Source: Mucilaginibacter flavidus (lineage in GTDB: Bacteria > Bacteroidota > Bacteroidia > Sphingobacteriales > Sphingobacteriaceae). Taken from it: DNA of 64,000 nucleotides. Under the pieces are notes generated by a model, which was not told the origin of the DNA, did no database searches, and worked only from the letters and a program-made list of their open reading frames with translations. The stretch spans positions 20,374 to 84,373 of the forward strand of contig NZ_JAMXOE010000028.1 in NCBI RefSeq assembly GCF_024055575.1, written 5' to 3'. Each line of letters opens with the position of its first letter. The stretch's first letter is position 1. Shown piece after piece: positions 1 through 7,981 of this stretch. The translations under genes were made by a program, and so were the position numbers.

Positions 1-705
1 ATTTCGATAGCGCCAGTCGTTAATTTTAGCCGATGTTTCATAAACCATTCCGGTAGTTTCCAACTCACCACATTCTTCCATAAGCTCGCGTTTGGCAGCA
101 CTTTCATAATCTGCATCTTCGGGATCGGCAAAACCGCCAACGAGGCGCCATTTATTATTGATAGCTTTTTTACCTAATAATATTTCTGTTTTTTCATTCC
201 TGAAAAGCGCGATATCAACGGTGGGGTATACTTTGGTATACTGGTTATATAATGCATATAAAATCCCGGCCCTAAAGTCGGTTGAGTCGAACACTTTATC
301 GGCATATTGCTTGCGTAATTCGGTTGCGTTATAATCACCATGATTCGGTAACTCTATCGTTTCAAACTTACCTTGATAATAAGGGATAAAGCTATCCCGG
401 CTGCCATATAAGCTAAATTGCTCGTTGGGAAAAACGCCCTTTAATAAGTTGTCTAAATTCTCCGACCATATTTTGTCGCTTGGATGGTCGCTCACCGGCA
501 AAACAATAATTTCAGGATAACTTGCCTTTATCATTTTTTCGCGGGTATAATAATCGTATGGGTTTTTCCGGCTGCCGGTAATGGGGCTAACGCCCAACAA
601 TATAATTACTCTTGAGTGGGTCTCTTTTACCTGGCTTATTAAACTTTTATGCCCCTCGTGCAGGTAAGGTGTCTGGAAGCGGGCGATAACAACTGCGGTT
701 TTCAA
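1..705 (-). CDS. Bifunctional NMN adenylyltransferase / Nudix hydrolase, 3' end outside window
   Basis: Predicted to join NMN and ATP into NAD and, through a second domain, to hydrolyse a nucleoside diphosphate such as ADP-ribose, in the cytoplasm. 235 codons are visible before the left edge. Residues 8-19 (ARFQTPYLHEGH) form the nucleotidyltransferase ATP-binding motif, with HEGH at 16-19. A Nudix box lies at about 188-215 (GGFADP, then AAKREL and EEC), with two extra residues between its glutamate and RE as is usual in this fusion. The start is an inferred TTG: the in-frame stop TAA at 721-723 leaves no upstream ATG. It lies 74 bp downstream of a Nudix-type regulator on the same strand, so one transcript is likely. 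Family assignment is strong; substrate is inferred. Confidence 0.88.
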   Translation of the reverse strand, partial: MKTAVVIARFQTPYLHEGHKSLISQVKETHSRVIILLGVSPITGSRKNPYDYYTREKMIKASYPEIIVLPVSDHPSDKIWSENLDNLLKGVFPNEQFSLYGSRDSFIPYYQGKFETIELPNHGDYNATELRKQYADKVFDSTDFRAGILYALYNQYTKVYPTVDIALFRNEKTEILLGKKAINNKWRLVGGFADPEDADYESAAKRELMEECGELETTGMVYETSAKINDWRYRN

Positions 706-779
706 AATAATTTGTGTTAATTATACGCAAATATAAATATGTGTCTTTAATACGCAAATTATTTTTTACTTTTTTTAAA

Positions 780-1466
780 TTAAATTTCAAAATTGATGCC
801 CTGCTTTTTGAGCTGGAAATATTTGGCTTCGTTAAAACAGAATAAATTGCCTGGTCGGCCGGCGCCGTCGAGCTGCTGTTTTTCGTTAGTTTCCTCCAGG
901 AAACCGAACTTCAATACTTTCTTTTTAAAGTTGCGGCGATCTATTTCCCTGTCCAGCACAGCTGTATAGAGTTTTTCGAGTTCTGAGAATGGAAATTTTT
1001 CATCAAGCAATTCAAAGCCTACTGGTTCGTAAAGAATTTTGTTTTTTAACCGCTCGTGCGCAAGTGCTATAATTTCATGGTGGTCAAAAGCCAGGGTCGG
1101 GATTTTTTTTATATTAAACCAGGCTACATCGACAGCATCGGTGTCTGCCTGTAAATGAAACGCCCCGGGCTTTACAAGGCCGTAATAGGTTACGGAAACA
1201 ACACGGTTGCGTGGGTCGCGACCGGGCTTTCCAAAGCTATAAAGCTGTTCAAGATAATTTATGTTGACGCCCGTCTCTTCTGTTAACTCTCTTTGAACTG
1301 CATCTTCGAGCGATTCGTCGTTACCCACTAACCCACCGGGCAGTGCCCAGCTATTTTTATAGGGATCGATATTTCGTTTAATAAGCAAAACCGACAGTCC
1401 TTCCTTCGAAGTGTATCCAAATACAACAGCGTCGACGGCTACTTTGATATTTTGAGAAACAGGCAT
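780..1466 (-). CDS. NrtR/AraR-like Nudix transcriptional regulator
   Basis: A 228-residue protein with a Nudix fold (box GGLVGNDESLEDAVQREL, then TEETGV) followed by a C-terminal winged helix (DREIDRRNFKKKVLKFG, then GRPGNLFCF), the layout of NrtR-type regulators. In that family the Nudix domain senses a metabolite (ADP-ribose in NrtR, arabinose in the Bacteroides AraR type) and the winged helix binds DNA. The reading frame is open upstream to 1823, but similarity begins at the ATG at 1466 (MPVSQNIKVAVDAVVFG), and a -7 promoter match sits just before it. The next gene on the strand is the NMN adenylyltransferase, suggesting an NAD-linked role. The divergent gene encodes a sugar dehydrogenase, so sugar control is the alternative. 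Confidence 0.85.
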   Translation of the reverse strand: MPVSQNIKVAVDAVVFGYTSKEGLSVLLIKRNIDPYKNSWALPGGLVGNDESLEDAVQRELTEETGVNINYLEQLYSFGKPGRDPRNRVVSVTYYGLVKPGAFHLQADTDAVDVAWFNIKKIPTLAFDHHEIIALAHERLKNKILYEPVGFELLDEKFPFSELEKLYTAVLDREIDRRNFKKKVLKFGFLEETNEKQQLDGAGRPGNLFCFNEAKYFQLKKQGINFEI

Positions 1467-1471
1467 ATGCA

Positions 1472-1479
1472 CAAAGGTA
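1472..1479 (-). promoter_or_regulatory. Candidate -7 element (TACCTTTG) of the NrtR-like gene
   Basis: Exact match to the Bacteroidota -7 consensus TAnnTTTG on the minus strand, ending 5 nt before the ATG at 1466. No clear -33 element was seen. If used, transcription would start at or next to the start codon. Confidence 0.4.
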
Positions 1480-1679
1480 TTAAATACGGGGAAATTTGTT
1501 TTGTCATTAACCTGCAGATAAATATGGACTCCCAAGAATGATAAAGCGGTTTTTGGTGCATGGCATAGGATTCCTGTTTTGCTGTCGCGATGGTGTCGTT
1601 GTAAAAAAATGCTATATTCCCTTCGGCAAAAAACAAATGAAAATATACCGGGTTTAAAATTAAGCACAACCAGTTTATT

Positions 1680-2999
1680 ATGAACATTAAGCGCGGAGTA
1701 GTGATAGCGGCCATAGCAGTTATGGTAACAGCCGGCTGCACCTTCAATAAGCCTGACCCCACGAAAGCGGATAATGTAGTTACCGATGCCAAACAGCAGG
1801 TTAAACTGCCGCCGCCGTACCAAACAAAATCCACCCGGAATTTTTGCGAGGTTATTGGCTGGCCGAAGGGCAAAACGCCAGTTGCGCCCGCAGGGTTTAA
1901 GGTAAATTTATTTGCAGATGGACTGGATAACCCGAGGAATATTTTGGTCGCAGCCAATGGCGACATTTTTGTGTCTGAAGCCAATACCGAAATATCGGGT
2001 ATTAAACGCGTAGGAGCCAACATTATCGGTGCAAGCGCATCGCAAAACTTTAACAAAAGCGCTAATCGTATTACTTTGCTGCGCGATACCAATGGCGATG
2101 GAACCGCAGATATTAAAAGCGTCTTTTTAAGCGGTCTAAACCAACCATACGGCATGCTGATTTTATACAATTGGTTTTACGTAGCCAACACCGATGCGTT
2201 ATGGCGATATCCTTATAAAGCTGGTCAAACCCAAATAACCGGTGTCGGCCAAAAGCTGATGGATTTGCCTGCGGGAGGGTATAATAATCACTGGACGCGC
2301 AATTTAAGGGCAAGTAAAGATGGTAGTAAAATATACATCTCAGTAGGCTCGGGCACCAACGATGCTGAACATGGCACGGAGGTAGAGGCCCGCCGTGCAG
2401 ACATTTTGGAAGTTGACCCGGAAGGCAAGCGCGAACGTATTTATGCCAGTGGTCTGCGCAACCCTGCGGGGATAGATTTTGAACCGCAAACCCAAGTTTT
2501 ATTTACAACGGTAAACGAGCGCGATGATTTAGGCGATAACCTGGTACCCGATTATCTGACCAGCGTAAAACAAGGCTGCTTTTATGGCTGGCCATATGCT
2601 TATTTCGGCCAGCATGAGGACCCAAACCATGCGGGCGAAAATCCGAAGATGGTAAAAAAATCTATCGTGCCTGATTTAGCGCTGGGCTCTCACACGGCAT
2701 CGTTGGGTCTGGCATTTTACACCGGCAACAAATTCCCGGCAAAATACCGGGGTGGTGCGTTTATTGGCCAGCATGGCTCGTGGAACAGTTCGAAAATAGT
2801 GGGTTATAAAGTGGTTTTCGCACCGTTTGTTGATGGTAAGCCGACCGGCGCCATCGAAGATTTCTTAACAGGCTTCATTGCCGACCAGGCCAGGGGGAAA
2901 GTTTATGGCCGCCCGGTGGGAATAGCAGTGTTGCCAGATGGATCAATATTAGTGGCTGATGATACCAGCAATAAAATTTGGCGGGTAGCGATGAAGTAG
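1680..2999 (+). CDS. PQQ-type sugar (sorbosone-like) dehydrogenase, lipoprotein
   Basis: A 439-residue beta-propeller of the soluble glucose/L-sorbosone dehydrogenase family, which oxidises sugars with PQQ on the outer side of the inner membrane. The N-terminus is a lipoprotein signal with lipobox VTAGC and Cys20 as acylation site. A linker to about residue 60 precedes blades carrying GFKVNLFADGLDNPRN, NHWTRNL and GLRNPAGIDFEP, typical of the family. Length is normal for the membrane-anchored bacterial form. It is transcribed divergently from the NrtR-like regulator, with 213 bp between the starts. The exact substrate cannot be read from sequence. It is followed by a hairpin and then the convergent response-regulator gene. 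Confidence 0.85.
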   Translation: MNIKRGVVIAAIAVMVTAGCTFNKPDPTKADNVVTDAKQQVKLPPPYQTKSTRNFCEVIGWPKGKTPVAPAGFKVNLFADGLDNPRNILVAANGDIFVSEANTEISGIKRVGANIIGASASQNFNKSANRITLLRDTNGDGTADIKSVFLSGLNQPYGMLILYNWFYVANTDALWRYPYKAGQTQITGVGQKLMDLPAGGYNNHWTRNLRASKDGSKIYISVGSGTNDAEHGTEVEARRADILEVDPEGKRERIYASGLRNPAGIDFEPQTQVLFTTVNERDDLGDNLVPDYLTSVKQGCFYGWPYAYFGQHEDPNHAGENPKMVKKSIVPDLALGSHTASLGLAFYTGNKFPAKYRGGAFIGQHGSWNSSKIVGYKVVFAPFVDGKPTGAIEDFLTGFIADQARGKVYGRPVGIAVLPDGSILVADDTSNKIWRVAMK

Positions 3000-3095
3000 G
3001 GGCGAATTGCATTCGCCCTCGCCAGCCGATAATAAATACAATTATTATTGATCCGCAAATTCGCTAGTCTGAATTTGACATAAGTCTGCCCGTAA

Positions 3096-3132
3096 AGCGT
3101 TCCATTTTTACACGCGGAACACCCGGAACGCT
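3096..3132 (-). repeat. Dispersed palindromic repeat, copy A
   Basis: A 37-bp unit bounded by inverted arms AGCGTTCC and GGAACGCT, with GTGTTCCGCG in the loop. Similarity extends about 10 bp beyond each arm. Further copies are at 29855-29891 and 35494-35528, with a deleted copy at 21159-21200. All are intergenic. No transposase gene is attached to this family here. Confidence 0.75.
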
Positions 3133-3167
3133 GTGAAACACACTGTCTCGGGTCTTATACAGGTATA

Positions 3168-3201
3168 GGTTTACAGTTTTACCCCTCCAAAACTGTAAAC
3201 C
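3168..3201. terminator. Hairpin between convergent genes
   Basis: Perfect 13-bp inverted repeat (GGTTTACAGTTTT and its complement) with an 8-nt loop, in the gap between the sugar dehydrogenase and the convergent response regulator. A third copy of one arm (TGTAAACC) occurs about 20 bp downstream. It lacks a strong T-run, so termination is likely but not certain. Confidence 0.5.
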
Positions 3202-3251
3202 AAAAAGCGGACAAGACCATGTGTAAACCTATTTCAGGACGATACAATAAT

Positions 3252-3932
3252 TCAAAATATCAATTTATAACCCACCCCCCGCATATTGATAATTTCAACC
3301 GCTGGATCATGTTGCAGGTGTTTGCGCAGTTTGGTTATAAAAACGTCCATAGTGCGGGTGTTGAAAAAGTTGTCATCGCCCCAAAGCTTTAGCAGCACGG
3401 CTTTACGGTCGAGCACCTCGTTTTTATGTTGAATAAGAAGAGACAACAGCTCGTTTTCGCGGTGGGACAGTTTGGCGGATAATTGTCCGTTAAACCAAAG
3501 TTCCTGTTTGGCGGTGTAAAAAGTGTACTGCCCAATGGCTACGCTGGCCGGGGCTGGGCTTGACGTTGAGCGGCGCAATAGCTCGTTCAGGCGTAGTATT
3601 AATTCCTCCAGACTGAAGGGTTTTTTAAGATAGTCGTTACCGCCGCTTTGGTAACCCTTTATTACATCCTCTGTTTGCGATTTTGCTGTCAAGAACAAAA
3701 CCGGTAGCTGCTTATCTGTTTTACGCAGCTGTTCAACAAAGCTAAAGCCATCCATAAAAGGCATCATTACATCCACTATGCAAACATCGTATTCGCTTTT
3801 GCGGATGGCCTCCATGCCCAAAACACCGTTAGCCAGGTGGTTAACATTAAAGCCACGCGTTCGCATCGTTTCGCTTACAATTTTTGCAAGCTGCAATTCA
3901 TCCTCCAACAACAGTACCCGTGCTTGCTTCAT
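3252..3932 (-). CDS. OmpR-family response regulator
   Basis: A 226-residue DNA-binding regulator. The receiver domain (1-120) has acidic residues near the N-terminus (LLEDE), phospho-acceptor Asp54 (CIVDVMMP), Thr82 and Lys104 (YLKKPF). The C-terminal domain (about 135-226) is an OmpR/PhoB winged helix (LSHRENELLSLL, then TMDVFITKLRKHL and MRGVGYKL). It is the RprY-like group common in Bacteroidota. It overlaps the 3' end of the upstream sensor kinase gene by 35 bp, so the two are translationally linked partners. The phased TTAAC array upstream of the operon is a candidate binding site; that link is inferred from position and spacing. Confidence 0.95.
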   Translation of the reverse strand: MKQARVLLLEDELQLAKIVSETMRTRGFNVNHLANGVLGMEAIRKSEYDVCIVDVMMPFMDGFSFVEQLRKTDKQLPVLFLTAKSQTEDVIKGYQSGGNDYLKKPFSLEELILRLNELLRRSTSSPAPASVAIGQYTFYTAKQELWFNGQLSAKLSHRENELLSLLIQHKNEVLDRKAVLLKLWGDDNFFNTRTMDVFITKLRKHLQHDPAVEIINMRGVGYKLIF

Positions 3933-5406
3933 GATAAATTAGAGGTATGCTGATAATAAATTCCGTTCCGTTGCCGGGATTGCTCATTAAAGTAAGAGTG
4001 CCGTAGTGCCGCTCAATAATGCTTTTGGCATAGTTTAGGCCCAGGCCATAACCTTTAACGTTATGGATATCGCCCGAGGGAACGCGGAAAAAGCGGTCGA
4101 ACACTTTATCCTGGTATTGTTGCGGGATGCCCGATCCGCTATCTGCAACCGATATGATAATATTGCCATTTTCCACCGATTGATTGATGTTGATTACCGA
4201 GCCGTTCCCGCTGTATTTTATGGCATTATCAAGCAAATTGGCTATTGCATTTTTAAGCAGGGATTCATCTGCCATGGTCGTTAACTCTTTATCCGCAATT
4301 TCACAATTTATGCTGACTCCGGCAGCGTCTGACTGTGGTTTATAATCCGTTATTATTTTATTTATTACTTGGCCGGTGTTTACCGCAACCAAATTAAGGC
4401 TGACGTTTTCCTGTTCGGATATTACATTCTTTAAAATCTGGTCAACAAGGTTAGCCAGGTTGCCTGCCTGTTGGCGTATAATGCCCACGTACTCGTCAGT
4501 CGAAACCTTGCTTAAATTAAAACCCTGTATCGCCTCGGCTGCTATATTAATAGTGGCTATGGGTGTTTTAAGCTCATGCGTCATGTTGTTTACAAAATCG
4601 TTTTTAAGCTCTGCCAGTTTTTGCTGCGATAGCAGGGTTTTAACGGTGTAGGCGTAGCAAAATATGGTGATGCCAATTAACAGGAAAGAAGAAACAAGCA
4701 GCCATTTCATCTCGCGTAAAAAAAATGAATCAGGGCTTTCAAAGCCGGCAAAAACCAGATCTTTTTGATGAGGCCTTTGCAGCCCGGCATTTATTGTACG
4801 GGTTAGAAATGAATTTTTGTTAGTTAGTTTGGCAGGGGCGATAACAAAAGGGGCATCAATCCCTTTTAACAGAAGCTCTTCTTTATAAAACCTATCCAGC
4901 GTGGCCCTATTGAGCCGGCTTTTATCAACTACTTTTTGCAGGCTGTCGCCAAGCCTTTGGGTGTAAAAATATACTATCCCATCTTTTAAATGATGCCGGA
5001 GGGTGGAATCGCCCATGTGATTGATAAATAGCTTTTTTGCTTCCGGGGTTACCTGGTGTAATTTCTCTTTAAAATCAGTTATCCCAAAATTTACTTCTCT
5101 ATCTCCACCGGGGTATGGATGCGAGTCCTTCATGCGAAAAACAGTTGCGCTGTCCCTGTTTTGAACGTTACAGGTAATGGTAATGAATGCGGTATCCGCC
5201 AGCCAACCTTTAAACCGGGTTACTATCTTTTGCTCCCGTGCATCCATTTCCCGGTCAATAGCAACATTCAAAGCCTCGTTAATGTCATGCTTAAAAGCTA
5301 TAACCGTACGGTTATAGTTCTGATAATTCCAGTACAGCTGCAATCCGGTAATGCCGGTAACACATACCGACATTAGTATCAAAATCAACTTGATGCGTTT
5401 TTTCAC
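3898..5406 (-). CDS. Membrane sensor histidine kinase, partner of the OmpR regulator
   Basis: About 502 residues. TM1 lies near the N-terminus (residues 5-25), a periplasmic sensor of about 205 residues follows, then TM2 (WLLVSSFLLIGITIFCYAY). The cytoplasmic part has HisKA with His277 in NMTHELKTPIA, then HATPase motifs NLLDNAIKYS (N box), DSGSGIP (G1) and GYGLGLNYA (G2). The start is uncertain: the frame is open to GTG 5454, but GTG 5406 places a normal charged N-terminus (VKKRIKLILIL) directly before TM1. The sensor region matches nothing I recognise, so the signal is unknown. It should autophosphorylate and pass phosphate to Asp54 of the overlapping regulator. Confidence 0.92.
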   Translation of the reverse strand: MKKRIKLILILMSVCVTGITGLQLYWNYQNYNRTVIAFKHDINEALNVAIDREMDAREQKIVTRFKGWLADTAFITITCNVQNRDSATVFRMKDSHPYPGGDREVNFGITDFKEKLHQVTPEAKKLFINHMGDSTLRHHLKDGIVYFYTQRLGDSLQKVVDKSRLNRATLDRFYKEELLLKGIDAPFVIAPAKLTNKNSFLTRTINAGLQRPHQKDLVFAGFESPDSFFLREMKWLLVSSFLLIGITIFCYAYTVKTLLSQQKLAELKNDFVNNMTHELKTPIATINIAAEAIQGFNLSKVSTDEYVGIIRQQAGNLANLVDQILKNVISEQENVSLNLVAVNTGQVINKIITDYKPQSDAAGVSINCEIADKELTTMADESLLKNAIANLLDNAIKYSGNGSVININQSVENGNIIISVADSGSGIPQQYQDKVFDRFFRVPSGDIHNVKGYGLGLNYAKSIIERHYGTLTLMSNPGNGTEFIISIPLIYHEASTGTVVGG

Positions 5407-5435
5407 TGCTATAAAAGTACCACCTGTTTGTTTTA

Positions 5436-5482
5436 TTAACGAAAACGTTAACACTAATTAACTGTGCTTAACTCGCGTTAAC
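5436..5482. promoter_or_regulatory. Phased TTAAC array, candidate response-regulator operator
   Basis: TTAAC occurs at 5448, 5458, 5468 and 5478, exactly 10 bp apart on one face of the helix. A fifth copy at 5436 is 12 bp before the first. The array lies in the 119-bp gap between the sensor kinase start (GTG 5406) and the divergent TlpA-like gene (ATG 5526); the open kinase frame reaches GTG 5454. OmpR-family dimers bind tandem direct repeats spaced 10-11 bp, so the adjacent regulator is the obvious candidate. No binding data exist here. Confidence 0.55.
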
Positions 5483-5525
5483 TTTTCTACCAGCATATTA
5501 TACCGTTTTTTGAAAGAAAAACAAC

Positions 5526-6719
5526 ATGAAGAAGCTTACCCTGCTGCTAACTATAGTAACCAACCTCGCCCTTGCCCAGGTAAAAAATGGCGAAGCCGTT
5601 CCTGATATTGATTTCAAAACCGTTTTAAACGCGCCCCTTAAAACGGCTAACTTAAGTAACCTTAAAGGAAAGATTGTATTAATTGATTTTTGGGCAACCT
5701 GGTGCGGCTCGTGTATTGTGGCAATGCCGCATTTGCAGCAATTACAGAAAAAATATTCCGGCAAATTGCAAATCATTACAGTAACCGACGAAACAGTTAA
5801 GCGTACCGGGCAGTTTTTAACCAGCCGGCCATCAAACCTTTGGTTTGCTGTGGATACTGCCCGCGCAATAGCACAAGTCTTCCCGCACCAGTTGATTCCC
5901 CACGACGTGCTCATTTCGGCAGATGGCAAGCTCATTGCCAACACCAGTCCTGAATCAGTAACAGACAAAGTGATTGATAGCCTGCTGAACAACCAGGAGG
6001 TACACCTAGCTGAAAAGAAAGACAACACGATGGACTATGAGGAAATTATAAAAAAATACTTTTTTGCCGCCGATACGGTAAAAACCCGTTTCAATATGAT
6101 GCCGGAAATAAAAGGTGCGCCGGGACTAAGCACAACGTGGATGCAGGATAGTACTTTTAAGGGCCGCAGGCTTACCTGTTTAAATTTAGGATTAACTACC
6201 CTTTACAGGCTGGCGAATGGTGATTTTCCATATTCAAGAATGGTAGACAAAACCGAAAAGGTGAAAAACCAGCCGGTATATTGCCTGGATATAATTGCAG
6301 CAAACAAAGCCGACCTTTTGCCAATGCTGCGAAAAGAACTTGCGAGGCGCTTTGATTTGCAGGCACGCGTTGAACAGCAAACCAAAGAGGTGTATGTGCT
6401 GAAAATAAACGACCCGGAGAAATTCAAAAGCATCCCCTTAAATACCTCGGGTAACCGAACTTACTACAGCCGGCATGGCGAAATTGACCAGCAGGACATG
6501 ACAATGGCCGATTTTGCCGAATACCTGGAAAGCTATGGCATTGCGAAGTTGATACCTGTTATTGATGAGACTAAAAGCACCGGCAAGTTTGATATCAAAT
6601 TTTCCTTTCAGCCGGAAAATTCGGCAAGCCTTACACAAATATTAACCAATATGGGGCTTAGCCTTGAAAAACAGCAGCGTAAGGTTGATATGCTGGTGGT
6701 GTATAAGGCAGGGGTGTGA
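5526..6719 (+). CDS. Secreted TlpA-type thioredoxin fused to a TIGR03435-like domain
   Basis: A 397-residue protein. A signal peptide (1-18) is followed by a TlpA/AhpC-like thioredoxin fold (about 20-160) with the redox pair Cys60 and Cys63 (FWATWCGSC). The C-terminal half (about 175-395) resembles the soil-associated TIGR03435 family, ending with the VIDETKSTGKFDIKFSF pattern seen there. That family is most often found beside or fused to signalling and thioredoxin domains, and its role is not established. The gene is divergent from a two-component system across a TTAAC array and may be its target. A periplasmic disulfide reductase or chaperone role is inferred from the thioredoxin half only. 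Confidence 0.8.
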   Translation: MKKLTLLLTIVTNLALAQVKNGEAVPDIDFKTVLNAPLKTANLSNLKGKIVLIDFWATWCGSCIVAMPHLQQLQKKYSGKLQIITVTDETVKRTGQFLTSRPSNLWFAVDTARAIAQVFPHQLIPHDVLISADGKLIANTSPESVTDKVIDSLLNNQEVHLAEKKDNTMDYEEIIKKYFFAADTVKTRFNMMPEIKGAPGLSTTWMQDSTFKGRRLTCLNLGLTTLYRLANGDFPYSRMVDKTEKVKNQPVYCLDIIAANKADLLPMLRKELARRFDLQARVEQQTKEVYVLKINDPEKFKSIPLNTSGNRTYYSRHGEIDQQDMTMADFAEYLESYGIAKLIPVIDETKSTGKFDIKFSFQPENSASLTQILTNMGLSLEKQQRKVDMLVVYKAGV

Positions 6720-6736
6720 TTAGTGCCCATTCGTTT

Positions 6737-6861
6737 TTAACCACTGAGATACTGAGTAGCCACAGAGAGCACAAAGCCTTTTAATTTAAATAACGCAGAT
6801 CAGCTAATCGCTTTTTTCTTCTCTGTGTACTCTGTGCCTTCTCTGTGACCTCTGTGGTTAA
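6737..6861. repeat. Inverted-repeat element with TTAACCAC...GTGGTTAA ends, copy 1
   Basis: A 125-bp intergenic unit that starts TTAACCACTGAG and ends CTCTGTGGTTAA, with further internal complementarity (CACAGAGAG against CTCTGTG). A related 104-bp unit is at 42857-42960. It fills most of the gap between the TlpA fusion and ispH. This looks like a non-coding dispersed repeat; no gene is present. Confidence 0.7.
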
Positions 6862-6909
6862 ATTTTTACGCGCTGGTATTGTTATGATACACGAACAAAC
6901 ATTTTTCGT

Positions 6910-6917
6910 TAATTTTG
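6910..6917 (+). promoter_or_regulatory. Candidate -7 element (TAATTTTG) of ispH
   Basis: Matches TAnnTTTG and ends 7 nt before the ispH ATG at 6925. No -33 match was found at the normal 19-20 bp spacing. Confidence 0.4.
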
Positions 6918-6924
6918 CAGTAGC

Positions 6925-7776
6925 ATGGGAGATTACCGCTTACAAGTTTCTATTGACCAGGATTCGGGCTTTTGCTTTGGCGTGGTATACGCCATTGATA
7001 TGGCCGAAGAAATACTTGCCGAAGATGGTTACTTATATTGCCTTGGCGATATTGTGCATAATGACGAAGAAGTAGAACGCCTGAAAGCCAAAGGCCTGCG
7101 TATAATTGAGCACGCCGACCTGGTTAACCTGAAAAACGAAAAGGTGCTGATACGCGCCCACGGCGAAGCGCCGGATACCTATCGTACGGCATTAGAGAAT
7201 AACATAACGCTGATTGATGCTTCGTGCCCGGTAGTGTTAAAGCTGCAAAACCGCATCAAAACCTCGTTCGACGCAAATGAGAAGATATTGATTTTTGGGA
7301 AACACGGCCATGCTGAAGTAGTGGGCCTGCAAGGGCAAACCAACAACGAGGCCCTGGTTTTCCAGGATATTGCCGAGTTGGACAATGTGGAGCTGCCGGA
7401 AAATATTACTCTTTATAGCCAGACCACCAAAAGCATGGAGAAGTTTTATAACATTAAAGACCAGCTTTTACAACGCGGCTACAACCTTAAAGCCAACGAT
7501 ACCATTTGCCGCCAGGTGTCAAATCGTGATAAAGATCTGCCGAAATTCGCTACAAAATTCAATAAGATTGTATTCGTATCGGGTCAAAAATCGTCGAACG
7601 GTAAGGTTTTGTTCGAGGTTTGCCGAAAGCATAACCCCGATACTTATTTTGTTTCGTCGGTTGGCGAGTTGCAAAGCTCCATGTTTTCGCCGGGTGATAC
7701 AATTGGTATAGCCGGCGCTACCTCAACACCCATGTGGCTGATGCAGGATGTGAAGGCAGCCCTCGAAGCGTTTTAA
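6925..7776 (+). CDS. ispH: 4-hydroxy-3-methylbut-2-enyl diphosphate reductase
   Basis: Last step of the MEP isoprenoid pathway: reduces HMBPP to IPP and DMAPP with a [4Fe-4S] cluster, in the cytoplasm. At 283 residues it is a standard length for Bacteroidota. The three cluster cysteines are Cys17 (GFCFGV), Cys101 (DASCPVV) and Cys195 (DTICRQVSNR). The TQTTKS-like substrate loop (SQTTKS, 165-170) and GATSTP near the C-terminus are also present. It is flanked upstream by a repeat and a very close -7 element, and downstream by hemH on the same strand after 205 bp with its own candidate promoter. Both genes encode iron-dependent biosynthesis, but I see no shared operon signal. Confidence 0.97.
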   Translation: MGDYRLQVSIDQDSGFCFGVVYAIDMAEEILAEDGYLYCLGDIVHNDEEVERLKAKGLRIIEHADLVNLKNEKVLIRAHGEAPDTYRTALENNITLIDASCPVVLKLQNRIKTSFDANEKILIFGKHGHAEVVGLQGQTNNEALVFQDIAELDNVELPENITLYSQTTKSMEKFYNIKDQLLQRGYNLKANDTICRQVSNRDKDLPKFATKFNKIVFVSGQKSSNGKVLFEVCRKHNPDTYFVSSVGELQSSMFSPGDTIGIAGATSTPMWLMQDVKAALEAF

Positions 7777-7957
7777 TTTTACTTCCTCATTCCAAATGCG
7801 GTGTTCATTATTAATATCAAATGATGAATGTTGAATATCCAATATCGAAGTGAACGAAATTATGTCTTCATCATCCTAAAGCTTCATTCAATTGTAACTA
7901 ATTGCATAGCCATCAGCTCTATTTTCAACTAACCTCTAATCTCTAACCTCTAATCAC

Positions 7958-7965
7958 TATTTTTG
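7958..7965 (+). promoter_or_regulatory. Candidate -7 element (TATTTTTG) of hemH
   Basis: TAnnTTTG match 16 nt before the hemH ATG at 7982. It directly follows a low-complexity tract of alternating CTAATCTC and CTAACCTC words (about 7930-7957). Confidence 0.45.
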
Positions 7966-7981
7966 CTATGCAAAATAGATT

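Noticed and set aside
1439..2170. Long minus-strand frame opposite the sugar dehydrogenase gene
   Set aside because: Lies antisense to a well-supported gene, and its protein has no family features.
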